Source of the DNA: Proteiniphilum sp. UBA4084
Lineage (GTDB): Bacteria > Bacteroidota > Bacteroidia > Bacteroidales > Dysgonomonadaceae
Assembly (NCBI GenBank): GCA_002383605.1
Contig: DFYK01000096.1
Span: forward strand, 1-45,353
Length of the DNA stretch: 45,353 nucleotides
Reading direction: 5' to 3'
In this document: piece after piece, positions 8,657 to 16,563 of the stretch
Position numbering within the stretch: the first letter of the stretch is position 1
How the letters are laid out: each line of letters opens with the position of its first letter
Notes under the pieces: model-generated
Seen by the model: only the letters and a program-made list of their open reading frames with translations
Databases searched by the model: none
What the model was told of the DNA's origin: nothing
Translations under genes and position numbers: made by a program

Positions 8657-9412
8657 ATGGATAAAGATATCAACATAAAAGTAAAAGTATGGCGCCAGAA
8701 CGGACCCAAAGATAAAGGGCATTTTGAAACTTACCCGTTGGAAAATATTTCCCAGGGAAGTTCTTTTCTGGAAATGCTTGACATCCTCAACGAGAAACTC
8801 ATCAACGAAGAAAAGGAACCCGTGGTATTCGATCACGACTGCCGCGAAGGCATTTGTGGCATGTGCAGTTTGTATATCAACGGACATCCGCATGGTCCAG
8901 ATACCGGCATCACCACCTGTCAGCTGCATATGCGCCGCTTCAATGAGGGTGACACCATTACCGTGGAGCCGTGGCGTTCGGCCGGTTTCCCCATCATCAA
9001 AGACCTGATGGTAGACAGGTCGGCTTTCGACAAGATCATCCAGGCTGGCGGATATGTCTCAGTCAATACGGGCGGCGTACCCGACGCCAACGCCATCGCC
9101 ATCCCGCGTGACGACGCCGAAATGGCAATGGATGCCGCGGCATGTATTGGTTGCGGTGCCTGTGTGGCAGCCTGCAAAAACGGGTCGGCCATGCTTTTCG
9201 TGTCGGCCAAGGTGAGTCAGTTCGCCCTCTTACCACAGGGACGGGTGGAAGCTACCCGCCGTGCCAAATCGATGGTCGCCAAAATGGATGAGCTGGGCTT
9301 CGGCAACTGCACCAACACCGGAGCCTGTGAAGTGGAATGTCCGAAAAATATCTCCATCACCAATATTGCCAGGTTGAACAGGGAATTCCTGAAAGCAAAG
9401 TTCAAGGACTGA
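8657..9412 (+). CDS. sdhB: Succinate dehydrogenase/fumarate reductase iron-sulfur subunit
   Basis: This 251-residue electron-transfer subunit passes electrons between the flavin and the heme/quinone sites. The [2Fe-2S] cysteines are at about 62, 67, 70 and 88 (CREGICGMC and TTC). A second cluster binds CIGCGACVAAC (163-173), and the last cysteines are in CTNTGACEVEC (218-228). The spacing of the last group differs from the classical E. coli protein but is what the non-classical Bacteroidota subunits show. It is the final gene of the operon and is followed by a terminator-like hairpin. Confidence 0.96.
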   Translation: MDKDINIKVKVWRQNGPKDKGHFETYPLENISQGSSFLEMLDILNEKLINEEKEPVVFDHDCREGICGMCSLYINGHPHGPDTGITTCQLHMRRFNEGDTITVEPWRSAGFPIIKDLMVDRSAFDKIIQAGGYVSVNTGGVPDANAIAIPRDDAEMAMDAAACIGCGACVAACKNGSAMLFVSAKVSQFALLPQGRVEATRRAKSMVAKMDELGFGNCTNTGACEVECPKNISITNIARLNREFLKAKFKD

Positions 9413-9434
9413 GATAACCAAAACAGATATTAAG

Positions 9435-9480
9435 AAAGCGTTACCTCTCTTGCAAAGAGTCGGGACGCTTTTCTTTTATG
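9435..9480 (+). terminator. Terminator after sdhB
   Basis: Outer arms AAAGCGT (9435-9441) and ACGCTTT (9465-9471) pair, with an inner CTCT/AGAG stem (9447-9450, 9456-9459). A T-rich run, TTTTCTTTT, follows. Confidence 0.75.
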
Positions 9481-9516
9481 GATTTTAAGATTAATTTAAC
9501 AACCTATCCACACGCT

Positions 9517-9556
9517 TGTTTGTTTATCTGGTATCATGTTTGTTTATCTGGTATCA
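9517..9556. repeat. 20-bp direct tandem duplication upstream of the barrel gene
   Basis: The unit TGTTTGTTTATCTGGTATCA occurs twice in a row without a mismatch (9517-9536 and 9537-9556), ending 45 bases before the ATG at 9602. It lies where the promoter or operator of that gene would be. Confidence 0.9.
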
Positions 9557-9601
9557 CAGATAGAGTTTTGTGATGATTAACAACAATCAGCAAAAAGAAA
9601 A

Positions 9602-10237
9602 ATGAAAACAAAAACAATGTGCAAGACCGGCATGGTCATTCTATTGTTGTCCATGCTCAGTATACCGGCTTTTTCACAGATTAGGTTTGGTATAAAAGCA
9701 AGTGTTGGATTGAATAATCCCGAATTCAGCAGTAGCACACTTTCGGTGGAAAATATGACAACCTACGCAATCGGACCTTCCATCGAGGCCCCACTACTTC
9801 CACTGGGAGTCGGTACCCTTGGCATTGAAGCATCGCTACTGTACAACGACAACAGGATGACGGTGGCACGACTTTCGGGTGAAGGGGGAGAGAAGGACGT
9901 CTCTAACCGCTATCTGTTGCTTCCCGTAAATGCAAAATTTAAATTCGGAGGAGGCATGCTTCCCTTGAGGTTGTATGCTGCAGCAGGACCCTACGCTGGA
10001 TACCTTATTGAAGGAGATAAGTTGAATTTGAGTGAGACCCTGAATGACATAAATGCCAAGGAGTTTCAGGCAGGCGTGAATCTGGGTATCGGCTTTGAAG
10101 TATTTAGCATGATACAGTTGGGTGTGAACTACCGCGTCCAGCTCACCGACAATTACTCCATTGATGAACCGAACTGGAGTGCCCCCCTCAACGGTAAATC
10201 AGATTACTGGAGTCTAACAGGGTCAATTTATTTTTAA
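9602..10237 (+). CDS. Secreted outer-membrane beta-barrel protein (OmpA/PorT-like barrel)
   Basis: This 211-residue protein has a clear SPI signal peptide (basic MKTKTMCKTG, hydrophobic core, cleavage after about residue 25, at AFSQ). The mature part alternates short amphipathic strands and glycine turns: IRFGIKASVGLN, YAIGPSIEAPL, LGIEASLLYND, YLLLPVNAKFKFGG, LYAAAGPYAGYL, FQAGVNLGIGFEV, LGVNYRVQL, and a final strand YWSLTGSIYF ending in aromatic F. This layout fits an eight-stranded barrel of the outer-membrane beta-barrel domain family. Its ligand or role is unknown. The stop is 3 bp from the priA start, so the two may be co-transcribed although functions look unrelated. Confidence 0.85.
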   Translation: MKTKTMCKTGMVILLLSMLSIPAFSQIRFGIKASVGLNNPEFSSSTLSVENMTTYAIGPSIEAPLLPLGVGTLGIEASLLYNDNRMTVARLSGEGGEKDVSNRYLLLPVNAKFKFGGGMLPLRLYAAAGPYAGYLIEGDKLNLSETLNDINAKEFQAGVNLGIGFEVFSMIQLGVNYRVQLTDNYSIDEPNWSAPLNGKSDYWSLTGSIYF

Positions 10238-10240
10238 TGC

Positions 10241-12481
10241 ATGTATGCTGATGTAATACTTCCACTCCCACTACCCGGTTTGTTCACCTACGCTGTTCCA
10301 ACAGAGATGCAGCCAAGTATCGGGGTTGGGTACAGGGTGACTGTCCCTTTCGGGAGCCGAAAGCATTACACAGCCATTGTTACGCGTATTCACCGGGAGA
10401 GACCGGAGAATATAAAAATAAAGGAGATCCACTCCCTCATAGATTCGCATGCTGTAGTAAACGATCAGCAACTGAGACTGTGGGAGTGGATTTCTTTTTA
10501 TTATTTATCTCCCCTGGGGGATGTTTACAAAGCAGCACTGCCTCCTTCGATGAAACCGCGTGATCTGCAGCAAACATATACTCCCAAAACCGAAAACTAC
10601 ATACAGATAGATCCGGAAATGGAGACAGCGTATGCCGATCGTCAATTGGGCAGGGCAAAAAAACAACAGGCCCTTTTAGCGGAAATAAGAGATTACCTTA
10701 CCACAAAAAACGCTGATCGAATCGGTAAAAAAGAACTTTCCGGCTTCAGCACATATTCTGCTTCAGCATTGAAGGGGTTGCTGCAAAAAAAGATGCTGAT
10801 CGACGTTCGCATAGAAACAAGCCGTCTTGAAAGTGACATAGCGCCAATCCGTGCCCCTTATACGCTGAATGAGCATCAAAATACAGCATTTCTGGACATC
10901 AACGATTGCTTTCGCCACAAACAGACCTGTCTGCTGCATGGTGTCACCTCAAGCGGAAAAACAGAGATTTATATCCATCTCATCACCCAATTTCTGGCCG
11001 AGGGGAAACAAACGCTGTATCTATTGCCTGAAATCGCGCTCACGGGTCAACTTACGGAGCGATTGCAGGCTGTGTTCGGCAGCCGTTTGGGCATCTATCA
11101 CTCCCGCATCAATGATCAGGAGCGGGCTGAAATATGGCAGAAGATGTTGTCGCCACATCCCTATGACATCATTATCGGCGTGCGTTCATCCCTGTTTCTT
11201 CCATTTCATCAACTCGGACTGGTGATCGTGGATGAGGAACACGAAAGCAGTTACAAACAACAAGATCCCGCACCCCGCTATCATGCGCGGGATACAGCGG
11301 TGATGCTGGCTCATTTTTTTGAAGCAAAAACATTACTGGGATCCGCCACTCCCTCCATAGAATCCTATTACAATGCGCAGACGGGTAAGTATGGACTGGT
11401 TACGCTGACGGAGCGATTTAACGGTTCAATGATGCCGGAGATACGAATTGAAAACACACGGGAGCTGCGCCGCAGAAAAAAAATGAAATCTTTGCTTTCT
11501 CCCTTGCTTATAGAACTAATAGACCAATCTTTGAAGGAAAACAAACAGGCCATTCTCTTCCGGAACCGGCGAGGATATGCACCCCTGATTGTCTGTAAAC
11601 AGTGTGAATGGACACCCAAATGCACCCGCTGCGATGTGACACTCACTTATCATAAAAAAACAAACAGGCTGATTTGTCACTATTGCAACAGCATATATTC
11701 TGTGCCGAAAATATGCCCTTCGTGCCATCAGGAGAGCCTGGAGACAATAGGACAGGGAACAGAACAGCTGGAAGAGGAAGTTTCCCGGCTTTTTCCGGAT
11801 ACTGTTGTGGCCAGGATGGACCAGGATTCCACCCGCGGGAAAGATCGTTCCGAGCAGATCATTCATGATTTTCAGCAACAAAAGATTCAGATACTGGTGG
11901 GAACACAGATGCTTTCGAAAGGACTCGATTTTGACCATGTAAAGGTGGTGGGCATCATCTCAGCAGACTCATTGCTCAATCATCCCGATTTCCGCGCTCA
12001 CGAACGGGGCTTTCAACTGATGACGCAGGCAGCGGGAAGAGCAGGAAGAAAACAGACTCCGGGTACGGTGATCATTCAGAGCACTGATCCGGGAAATCCA
12101 ATTTACTCCTTCGTCACCGGAAACAATTATGCAGCTTTTTTTCAGACTCAGCTTGCCGAACGAAAATTGTTTCATTATCCGCCATTTTACAGGTTAATCC
12201 GCATTATCTGTAAACACAAGGATGCGGAGAAAGCCGGGAATGTTGCTTTCCTTCTTGCCAAACTGTTGAGAAAATCGCTGCACGAACGTGTTCTGGGTCC
12301 CAACAAACCGGTTGTGGAACGCGTACAACTCTACTACATTCGTGAAATCCTGTTGAAACTGGAGTATGGACTCTCTTCCCATCAGATACGCGACATATTG
12401 AATAAAGCGGAAGCAAGATTGCGCGATGAATCCGATTTAAAACAGGTAGTGCTCTATTATGACGTGGATCCACTATCATAA
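10241..12481 (+). CDS. priA: Primosomal protein N' (replication restart helicase PriA)
   Basis: This 746-residue superfamily 2 DNA helicase recognises stalled or collapsed forks and starts primosome reassembly. The N-terminal DNA-binding part begins YADVILPLPLPGLFTYAVP. The helicase core shows Walker A GVTSSGKTEIY, Walker B DEEH and GSATPS. A zinc-binding insert has eight cysteines: CKQCEWTPKCTRC and CHYC...CPSC. RMDQDSTRGK, GTQMLSKGLDF and QAAGRAGR mark later helicase motifs. Length matches the family (about 730-820). It converges on rng with a shared hairpin between them. Confidence 0.97.
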   Translation: MYADVILPLPLPGLFTYAVPTEMQPSIGVGYRVTVPFGSRKHYTAIVTRIHRERPENIKIKEIHSLIDSHAVVNDQQLRLWEWISFYYLSPLGDVYKAALPPSMKPRDLQQTYTPKTENYIQIDPEMETAYADRQLGRAKKQQALLAEIRDYLTTKNADRIGKKELSGFSTYSASALKGLLQKKMLIDVRIETSRLESDIAPIRAPYTLNEHQNTAFLDINDCFRHKQTCLLHGVTSSGKTEIYIHLITQFLAEGKQTLYLLPEIALTGQLTERLQAVFGSRLGIYHSRINDQERAEIWQKMLSPHPYDIIIGVRSSLFLPFHQLGLVIVDEEHESSYKQQDPAPRYHARDTAVMLAHFFEAKTLLGSATPSIESYYNAQTGKYGLVTLTERFNGSMMPEIRIENTRELRRRKKMKSLLSPLLIELIDQSLKENKQAILFRNRRGYAPLIVCKQCEWTPKCTRCDVTLTYHKKTNRLICHYCNSIYSVPKICPSCHQESLETIGQGTEQLEEEVSRLFPDTVVARMDQDSTRGKDRSEQIIHDFQQQKIQILVGTQMLSKGLDFDHVKVVGIISADSLLNHPDFRAHERGFQLMTQAAGRAGRKQTPGTVIIQSTDPGNPIYSFVTGNNYAAFFQTQLAERKLFHYPPFYRLIRIICKHKDAEKAGNVAFLLAKLLRKSLHERVLGPNKPVVERVQLYYIREILLKLEYGLSSHQIRDILNKAEARLRDESDLKQVVLYYDVDPLS

Positions 12482-12486
12482 AAAAA

Positions 12487-12510
12487 CCGATAACCCTTGC
12501 GGATCATCGG
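12487..12510. terminator. Possible bidirectional terminator between priA and rng
   Basis: CCGAT (12487-12491) pairs with ATCGG (12506-12510). An A-run precedes it and CTCTTTTCTG follows, so each strand has a U-rich tail after the hairpin. The stem is short, only about 5-6 bp. Confidence 0.5.
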
Positions 12511-12544
12511 CTCTTTTCTGTTTATATCCCACATATGGCGGGAT

Positions 12545-14113
12545 CTATTTCATTTCAATTTCTTCTTTCAGGTCTATTTCGTTTCCTTCGCGGTCATAAA
12601 AATTATACTGCAGAAACCCGAGTTTCTGATCGGGGATAATTTGCATTCCCACATTGTATTTCTTTTTCCACTTATAGTTCAACGAAAACCAACCTTTCTG
12701 AACGTACGCTGCAACATAAGGGTGTATGTGCAGACTGAATTTCTTCACTTTGAGGCTGTTTGCTAAATAATCGACCTTTCTCTCCAGGGTATCGGTGAAA
12801 AGTATCGATGATTTAATCTTTCCTTTACCAAAGCAAGTGGGGCAAACTTCGCTTGTGGTAACTTCCATTTCGGGACGTACACGCTGACGTGTAATTTGCA
12901 TGATCCCGAACTTACTCAATGGCAAAATGTTATGTTTGGCTCTGTCATGTGCCATCAGTTCCTGCATCTTAGAGAAGAGCTTGTTTCGATGCTCTGCTTT
13001 GCTCATATCGATGAAGTCGATGACAATGATCCCGCCCATATCCCGCAACCGTAGCTGACGGGCAATTTCTTCGGCGGCGGCCACATTTACTTCATAGGCA
13101 CTCTCTTCCTGACCCAGTTTCGATTTGTTTCGGTTTCCGCTATTCACGTCAATCACATGCAACGCCTCGGTATGTTCTATGATCAGATAAGCACCATTTT
13201 TGAAGGTAACAGTTTTTCCAAAGAGCGATTTTATCTGTTTTGTTATGCCGTAATTATCTAAGATGGGCAATGCACCGGCATATTCTTTGACAATATTTTT
13301 TCTATCCGGTGCAATGATGCTCACATATTCGGCAATCTGCTTCGACACGTCTTTATCATTGACGTGTATCTGTTCGAAAGAAGGATTAAAAATATCGCGT
13401 AACAGAGCCACTGTGCGTCCCGTTTCCTCGAAAATGAGTGTGGGGGCTTTTGCTTTCTGTATCTTGCCGATATTGTCTTCCCATCTCTTGACCAGTACCT
13501 TTAATTCGGCATCGAGGTCGGCAACCCTTTTCCCCTCAGCATTTGTACGTATGATAACGCCAAAATTCCTGGGTTTAATACTTTGGATAAGTTGCCTGAG
13601 CCGGGCGCGCTCCTCGCGCGATTTGATTTTTTGCGATACCGACACCCGGTCGATGAATGGAATCAACACCATAAACCGTCCGGCGAAAGAAATTTCGGCG
13701 GTCAGTCTCGGTCCTTTGGTCGATATAGGTTCTTTGGCTATTTGCACCAAAATCTCCTGGCCGACCTTTAGAATGTCCGAGATGGAACCGTCTTTGTCGA
13801 TATCGGGTTGCAGCTTCATCTTCTGGAGCTGCGGAATTTTTTTCTTGTCTTCAACAAGCTTCTGAAATTGCAGAATCGTGTTGAATTCAACCCCTAAATC
13901 CAAATAGTGAAGAAAAGCGTCCTTTTTGTGGCCCACGTTCACAAATGCAGCGTTGAGGGCAGGCATCAGTTTTTTAACTTTGCCCATGTAGATGTTGCCA
14001 ACCGCAAAGGAGCCATCCTGGCTCTCCTGTTGCAGTTCTACCAGTTTCTTGTCTTCAAGAACCGCAATGGTTATCTCTTTGGATTGAACATCTACCACAA
14101 GTTCGCTTGTCAC
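12545..14113 (-). CDS. rng: Ribonuclease E/G family endoribonuclease
   Basis: This 522-residue protein cleaves single-stranded RNA in rRNA maturation and mRNA turnover. An S1-like RNA-binding region is at the N-terminus (SFAVGNIYMGKVKKLMPALNAAFVNVG). The catalytic region has HVIDVNSGNRN and GGIIVIDFIDM, whose aspartates bind the metal. CPTCFGKGKI is the zinc-link cysteine pair of the family. There is no long disordered degradosome scaffold, so it is of RNase G size. The start at 14113 gives the conserved N-terminus. An inverted repeat and a TAnnTTTG element lie upstream, between this gene and the small basic gene. Confidence 0.95.
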   Translation of the reverse strand: MTSELVVDVQSKEITIAVLEDKKLVELQQESQDGSFAVGNIYMGKVKKLMPALNAAFVNVGHKKDAFLHYLDLGVEFNTILQFQKLVEDKKKIPQLQKMKLQPDIDKDGSISDILKVGQEILVQIAKEPISTKGPRLTAEISFAGRFMVLIPFIDRVSVSQKIKSREERARLRQLIQSIKPRNFGVIIRTNAEGKRVADLDAELKVLVKRWEDNIGKIQKAKAPTLIFEETGRTVALLRDIFNPSFEQIHVNDKDVSKQIAEYVSIIAPDRKNIVKEYAGALPILDNYGITKQIKSLFGKTVTFKNGAYLIIEHTEALHVIDVNSGNRNKSKLGQEESAYEVNVAAAEEIARQLRLRDMGGIIVIDFIDMSKAEHRNKLFSKMQELMAHDRAKHNILPLSKFGIMQITRQRVRPEMEVTTSEVCPTCFGKGKIKSSILFTDTLERKVDYLANSLKVKKFSLHIHPYVAAYVQKGWFSLNYKWKKKYNVGMQIIPDQKLGFLQYNFYDREGNEIDLKEEIEMK

Positions 14114-14215
14114 AATTGTTCGTTTTTTTGATTATTTACATAAAAAATCCGGACTTCTGTCTCCCAACAGAAAGGATGTTCACGCCTGAACCATTCCTGT
14201 TTTTATACACAAAGA

Positions 14216-14252
14216 ACAAACTTAATTCCCGAAAGGTTCTTTTTAAGTTTGT
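14216..14252 (-). promoter_or_regulatory. Inverted repeat plus -7-like element upstream of rng
   Basis: ACAAACTTAA (14216-14225) and TTAAGTTTGT (14243-14252) are perfect 10-bp inverted arms. On the minus strand, TAAGTTTG (14224-14217) fits TAnnTTTG. The structure could end transcripts coming from the small basic gene or serve as the rng promoter; sequence alone does not decide. Confidence 0.45.
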
Positions 14253-14286
14253 CCCTGTATATGGTTGTAAAAAAAGCGTTACGGGC

Positions 14287-14379
14287 TTATTTCTTCTTCT
14301 TGTGCCTGTTTTTCCTCAGTCTCTTTTTACGCTTGTGTACAGACATTTTATGCCTTTTTCTTTTTTTTCCGCTTGGCAT
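14287..14379 (-). CDS. Small basic ribosomal-type protein (AURKAIP1/COX24 domain, bL38-like)
   Basis: On the minus strand, ATG 14379 opens a 30-codon frame ending with TAA at 14287. The peptide starts MPSGKKRKRHKMSVHKRKKR and ends in LRKNRHKKKK, so two thirds of it is lysine, arginine or histidine. A strong AAGGAG-type ribosome-binding site lies 8 bases upstream, unusual in this phylum. It matches the tiny AURKAIP1/COX24-domain proteins of Bacteroidota, related to mitochondrial mS38; from memory, a protein of this class (bL38) has been seen in a Bacteroidota ribosome structure. It lies 24 bp downstream of the HU gene, so the two are probably one transcript. Confidence 0.85.
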   Translation of the reverse strand: MPSGKKRKRHKMSVHKRKKRLRKNRHKKKK

Positions 14380-14403
14380 CTTTATTTCTCCTTATCAATT
14401 AAA

Positions 14404-14685
14404 TTATTTTGATTCTTTTACCTGAGCCACAAAAGTTTTGGCCGGCTTAAAAGCAGGAATATTGTGTTCGGGAATAATGATGGTGGTGTTTTTAGAAATG
14501 TTCCGTGCAGTTTTCTGCGCTCTTTTTTTCACGATGAAACTGCCAAAACCTCTTAAATAGACGTTTTCGTTGTTTGCCAGGGAATCCTTCACCACATCCA
14601 TAAAAGATTCTACCGTTGCCAATACTGACGCTTTATCCACACCAGTGTTCTTTGCAATCTCATTTACAATGTCTGCTTTAGTCAT
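14404..14685 (-). CDS. HU-family DNA-binding protein
   Basis: This 93-residue nucleoid protein dimerises and bends DNA. It has the HU N-terminal helices (MTKADIVNEIAKNTGVDKAS), the GFGSF turn (YLRGFGSFIVKKRA) and the DNA-contacting arm with IIPEHNIPAFKPAKTF, close to the family RNPxT region. Length matches HU (about 90). Its promoter is probably the TAnnTTTG at 14747-14754. It is followed by the 30-residue ribosomal-type gene and then rng, and is divergent from mutY. Confidence 0.95.
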   Translation of the reverse strand: MTKADIVNEIAKNTGVDKASVLATVESFMDVVKDSLANNENVYLRGFGSFIVKKRAQKTARNISKNTTIIIPEHNIPAFKPAKTFVAQVKESK

Positions 14686-14746
14686 TTTACTTATACTTTT
14701 AAATATTAATAATAATCGCGGTGTTAATTAGTAAAATTTTGGATTG

Positions 14747-14754
14747 CAAATATA
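14747..14754 (-). promoter_or_regulatory. Predicted -7 element of the HU gene
   Basis: On the minus strand the sequence is TATATTTG, an exact TAnnTTTG match, about 60 bases upstream of the ATG at 14685. No well-spaced -33 element is visible. Confidence 0.5.
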
Positions 14755-14837
14755 TAGCTTTTTTTTCAACCCGAAAAATAATTGCAGGTAAATTTTCTGT
14801 TTTTCCATTATTTTCTGCGAAAATGCTTTTTTTGAAT

Positions 14838-14845
14838 TAGTTTTG
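14838..14845 (+). promoter_or_regulatory. Predicted -7 element of mutY
   Basis: TAGTTTTG matches TAnnTTTG, 25 bases before the mutY ATG. No matching -33 TTTG is seen. Confidence 0.55.
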
Positions 14846-14870
14846 TACTGCTAAGCAAAACCAATATTGA

Positions 14871-15941
14871 ATGGAAACAACCAAAGACCCATCCGGCATC
14901 ACCATGCGGTTGCTGAATTGGTATAGTGAAAATAAACGCGATTTACCCTGGCGTGAAACCACCGATCCCTACCCCGTCTGGCTCTCGGAAGTTATTTTGC
15001 AGCAAACCCGCATCGCCCAGGGAAAGGATTATTATCTGCGATTTGTAGATCGTTTTCCCGATGTGCAATCGCTGGCGGCTGCCGAAGAGGAAGAGGTTCT
15101 CAAGCTATGGCAGGGACTGGGTTATTATACACGTGCACGCAACCTGCACGCCGCAGCCAAACAAATCATGACCCGATTCAACGGCAGGTTTCCTTCCAAC
15201 TATTCCGAAATCCTCTCATTGAAAGGGATCGGCAAATATACGGCAGCAGCCATTTCATCCATCGCCTTTCATGCACCGTACGCTGTAGTTGACGGAAACG
15301 TGTTCAGGGTCATCGCCCGACTATTCGCAGTGGAAGCCCCCATAGATACGGCAGAAGGGAAAAAAAACATATCTGATGTTGCACAATCGCTGCTCCATAC
15401 CGACCAGCCGGGAACTTACAATCAGGCGATTATGGATTTTGGTTCCCTCGTCTGCACACCGGTACAGCCAAAATGCGACGACTGCCCATTGCAGGTATAT
15501 TGCAGGGCATATGAAAGGAAGAAAGTATCATTCTTTCCGGTCACTGGCCGCAAGCCAGCCGTCAGAAAGCGTTATTTCAACTATCTTCACATCATTCATG
15601 GGAGCAAAACTTTTATACAAAAACGCAATGGTGCTGATATCTGGAAGAATCTGTACGAGTTTCCACTGATTGAGACGTCCAAAGCAGTTAATTTTCTCAT
15701 GCTTTCCCAGACTGATGATTTTCAGCATCTTTTTCCGGAAAATATAAACCTCTCCGTGGATCATCGCCTCACGATAAAACATCAGCTCACACATCAGGCT
15801 ATCCATACACAATTTTATCGGTTGGAGATTTCGGCTGAAATCCCCTTTAATCCGCCACCGGACTTCATTCGCATCGAAGAAAAAGATCTTACTGCTTATC
15901 CTGTTTCCAGACTGACCGACAGGTATATAGAAATTATTTAA
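14871..15941 (+). CDS. mutY: A/G-specific adenine DNA glycosylase MutY
   Basis: This 356-residue base-excision repair enzyme removes adenine mispaired with 8-oxoguanine. The N-terminus has LPWRETTDPYPVWLSEVILQQTR, including the catalytic glutamate in the SEVILQQT motif. The helix-hairpin-helix is LKGIGKYTAAAI, followed by the catalytic-aspartate region VVDGNVFRV. The [4Fe-4S] loop is CTPVQPKCDDCPLQVYC (C-x6-C-x2-C-x5-C). The C-terminal NUDIX-like domain, which reads 8-oxoG, follows (WKNLYEFPLIE). Length agrees with MutY. ssb lies 86 bp downstream and has its own promoter. Confidence 0.97.
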   Translation: METTKDPSGITMRLLNWYSENKRDLPWRETTDPYPVWLSEVILQQTRIAQGKDYYLRFVDRFPDVQSLAAAEEEEVLKLWQGLGYYTRARNLHAAAKQIMTRFNGRFPSNYSEILSLKGIGKYTAAAISSIAFHAPYAVVDGNVFRVIARLFAVEAPIDTAEGKKNISDVAQSLLHTDQPGTYNQAIMDFGSLVCTPVQPKCDDCPLQVYCRAYERKKVSFFPVTGRKPAVRKRYFNYLHIIHGSKTFIQKRNGADIWKNLYEFPLIETSKAVNFLMLSQTDDFQHLFPENINLSVDHRLTIKHQLTHQAIHTQFYRLEISAEIPFNPPPDFIRIEEKDLTAYPVSRLTDRYIEII

Positions 15942-15950
15942 TCCATTAAG

Positions 15951-15981
15951 TTTGTAAATATTAAAATTATGCCTAATTTTG
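15951..15981 (+). promoter_or_regulatory. Predicted promoter of ssb
   Basis: TTTG at 15951-15954 and TAATTTTG at 15974-15981 are separated by 19 bases, the full Bacteroidota consensus. Transcription would begin near 15988, giving a leader of about 40 bases before the ATG at 16028. Confidence 0.75.
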
Positions 15982-16027
15982 CTTTGATAGCGTAAAACTA
16001 TTCTTAACCCAAAAAAACTTTTAAGTT

Positions 16028-16471
16028 ATGTCGGTGAACAAAGTTATTCTGGTCGGAAACGTAGGGAAAGACCCTGAGATGAAGTATTTCGACAATGATG
16101 TTGCAAAGGCGAACTTTTCGCTTGCAACCAGTGAAAGAGGTTATACCACCTCGGGCGGCACACAGGTGCCTGAAAGGACTGAATGGCACAACATTGTTTG
16201 TTGGAGGGGATTGGCACAGATTGCTGAGAAATTTGTGAAGAAAGGGACAATGCTTTACGTGGAAGGAAAAATCCGTTCTCGTTCTTATGATGATCAGAAC
16301 GGTGTAAAGCGATACGTCACGGAAGTGGTTGCGGACAACATCGAATTGCTGAGCCGTAAAGCTGGAGGCGTGGAAGTTGAAAATGGCGGAGGAAAACATG
16401 ATTATTCAAATGCAGCTGAAATACCGGGTGAGCCGAATGAAATTTCAGAAGTAGATGATTTGCCATTTTAA
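16028..16471 (+). CDS. ssb: Single-stranded DNA-binding protein
   Basis: This 147-residue protein coats single-stranded DNA in replication, repair and recombination. It has an OB fold (VNKVILVGNVGKDPEMKYF at the N-terminus, WHNIVCWRGLAQIAEKFVKKG and YVEGKIRSRSYDDQNG in the middle), a short flexible linker and an acidic tail. The last residues are DDLPF, the tip that recruits partner proteins such as PriA and RecQ, both encoded in this window. Length is slightly shorter than E. coli SSB (178). The mutY-ssb-gldE order is conserved in Bacteroidota. Confidence 0.97.
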   Translation: MSVNKVILVGNVGKDPEMKYFDNDVAKANFSLATSERGYTTSGGTQVPERTEWHNIVCWRGLAQIAEKFVKKGTMLYVEGKIRSRSYDDQNGVKRYVTEVVADNIELLSRKAGGVEVENGGGKHDYSNAAEIPGEPNEISEVDDLPF

Positions 16472-16490
16472 ATAAAACATCGTATTTTTG
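16459..16490 (+). promoter_or_regulatory. Predicted promoter of gldE
   Basis: TTTG at 16459-16462 and TATTTTTG at 16483-16490 are 20 bases apart, fitting the Bacteroidota consensus. The -33 element lies inside the last codons of ssb. A start near 16497 would put the following 15-bp hairpin into the gldE leader. Confidence 0.65.
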
Positions 16491-16492
16491 CG

Positions 16493-16540
16493 AGAGAATG
16501 TTTTACCTTTCCGTATAACCGAAGCGGTAAAACATTCTCT
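16493..16540 (+). terminator. 15-bp perfect hairpin between ssb and gldE (terminator or leader structure)
   Basis: AGAGAATGTTTTACC (16493-16507) and GGTAAAACATTCTCT (16526-16540) are perfect inverted arms with an 18-base loop, followed by a weak TTGTTTC tail. It may terminate ssb transcripts, but it also starts at the predicted transcription start of gldE, 24 bases before that gene's start codon. Confidence 0.65.
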
Positions 16541-16563
16541 TTGTTTCATTAAAAAGTTGTCAC

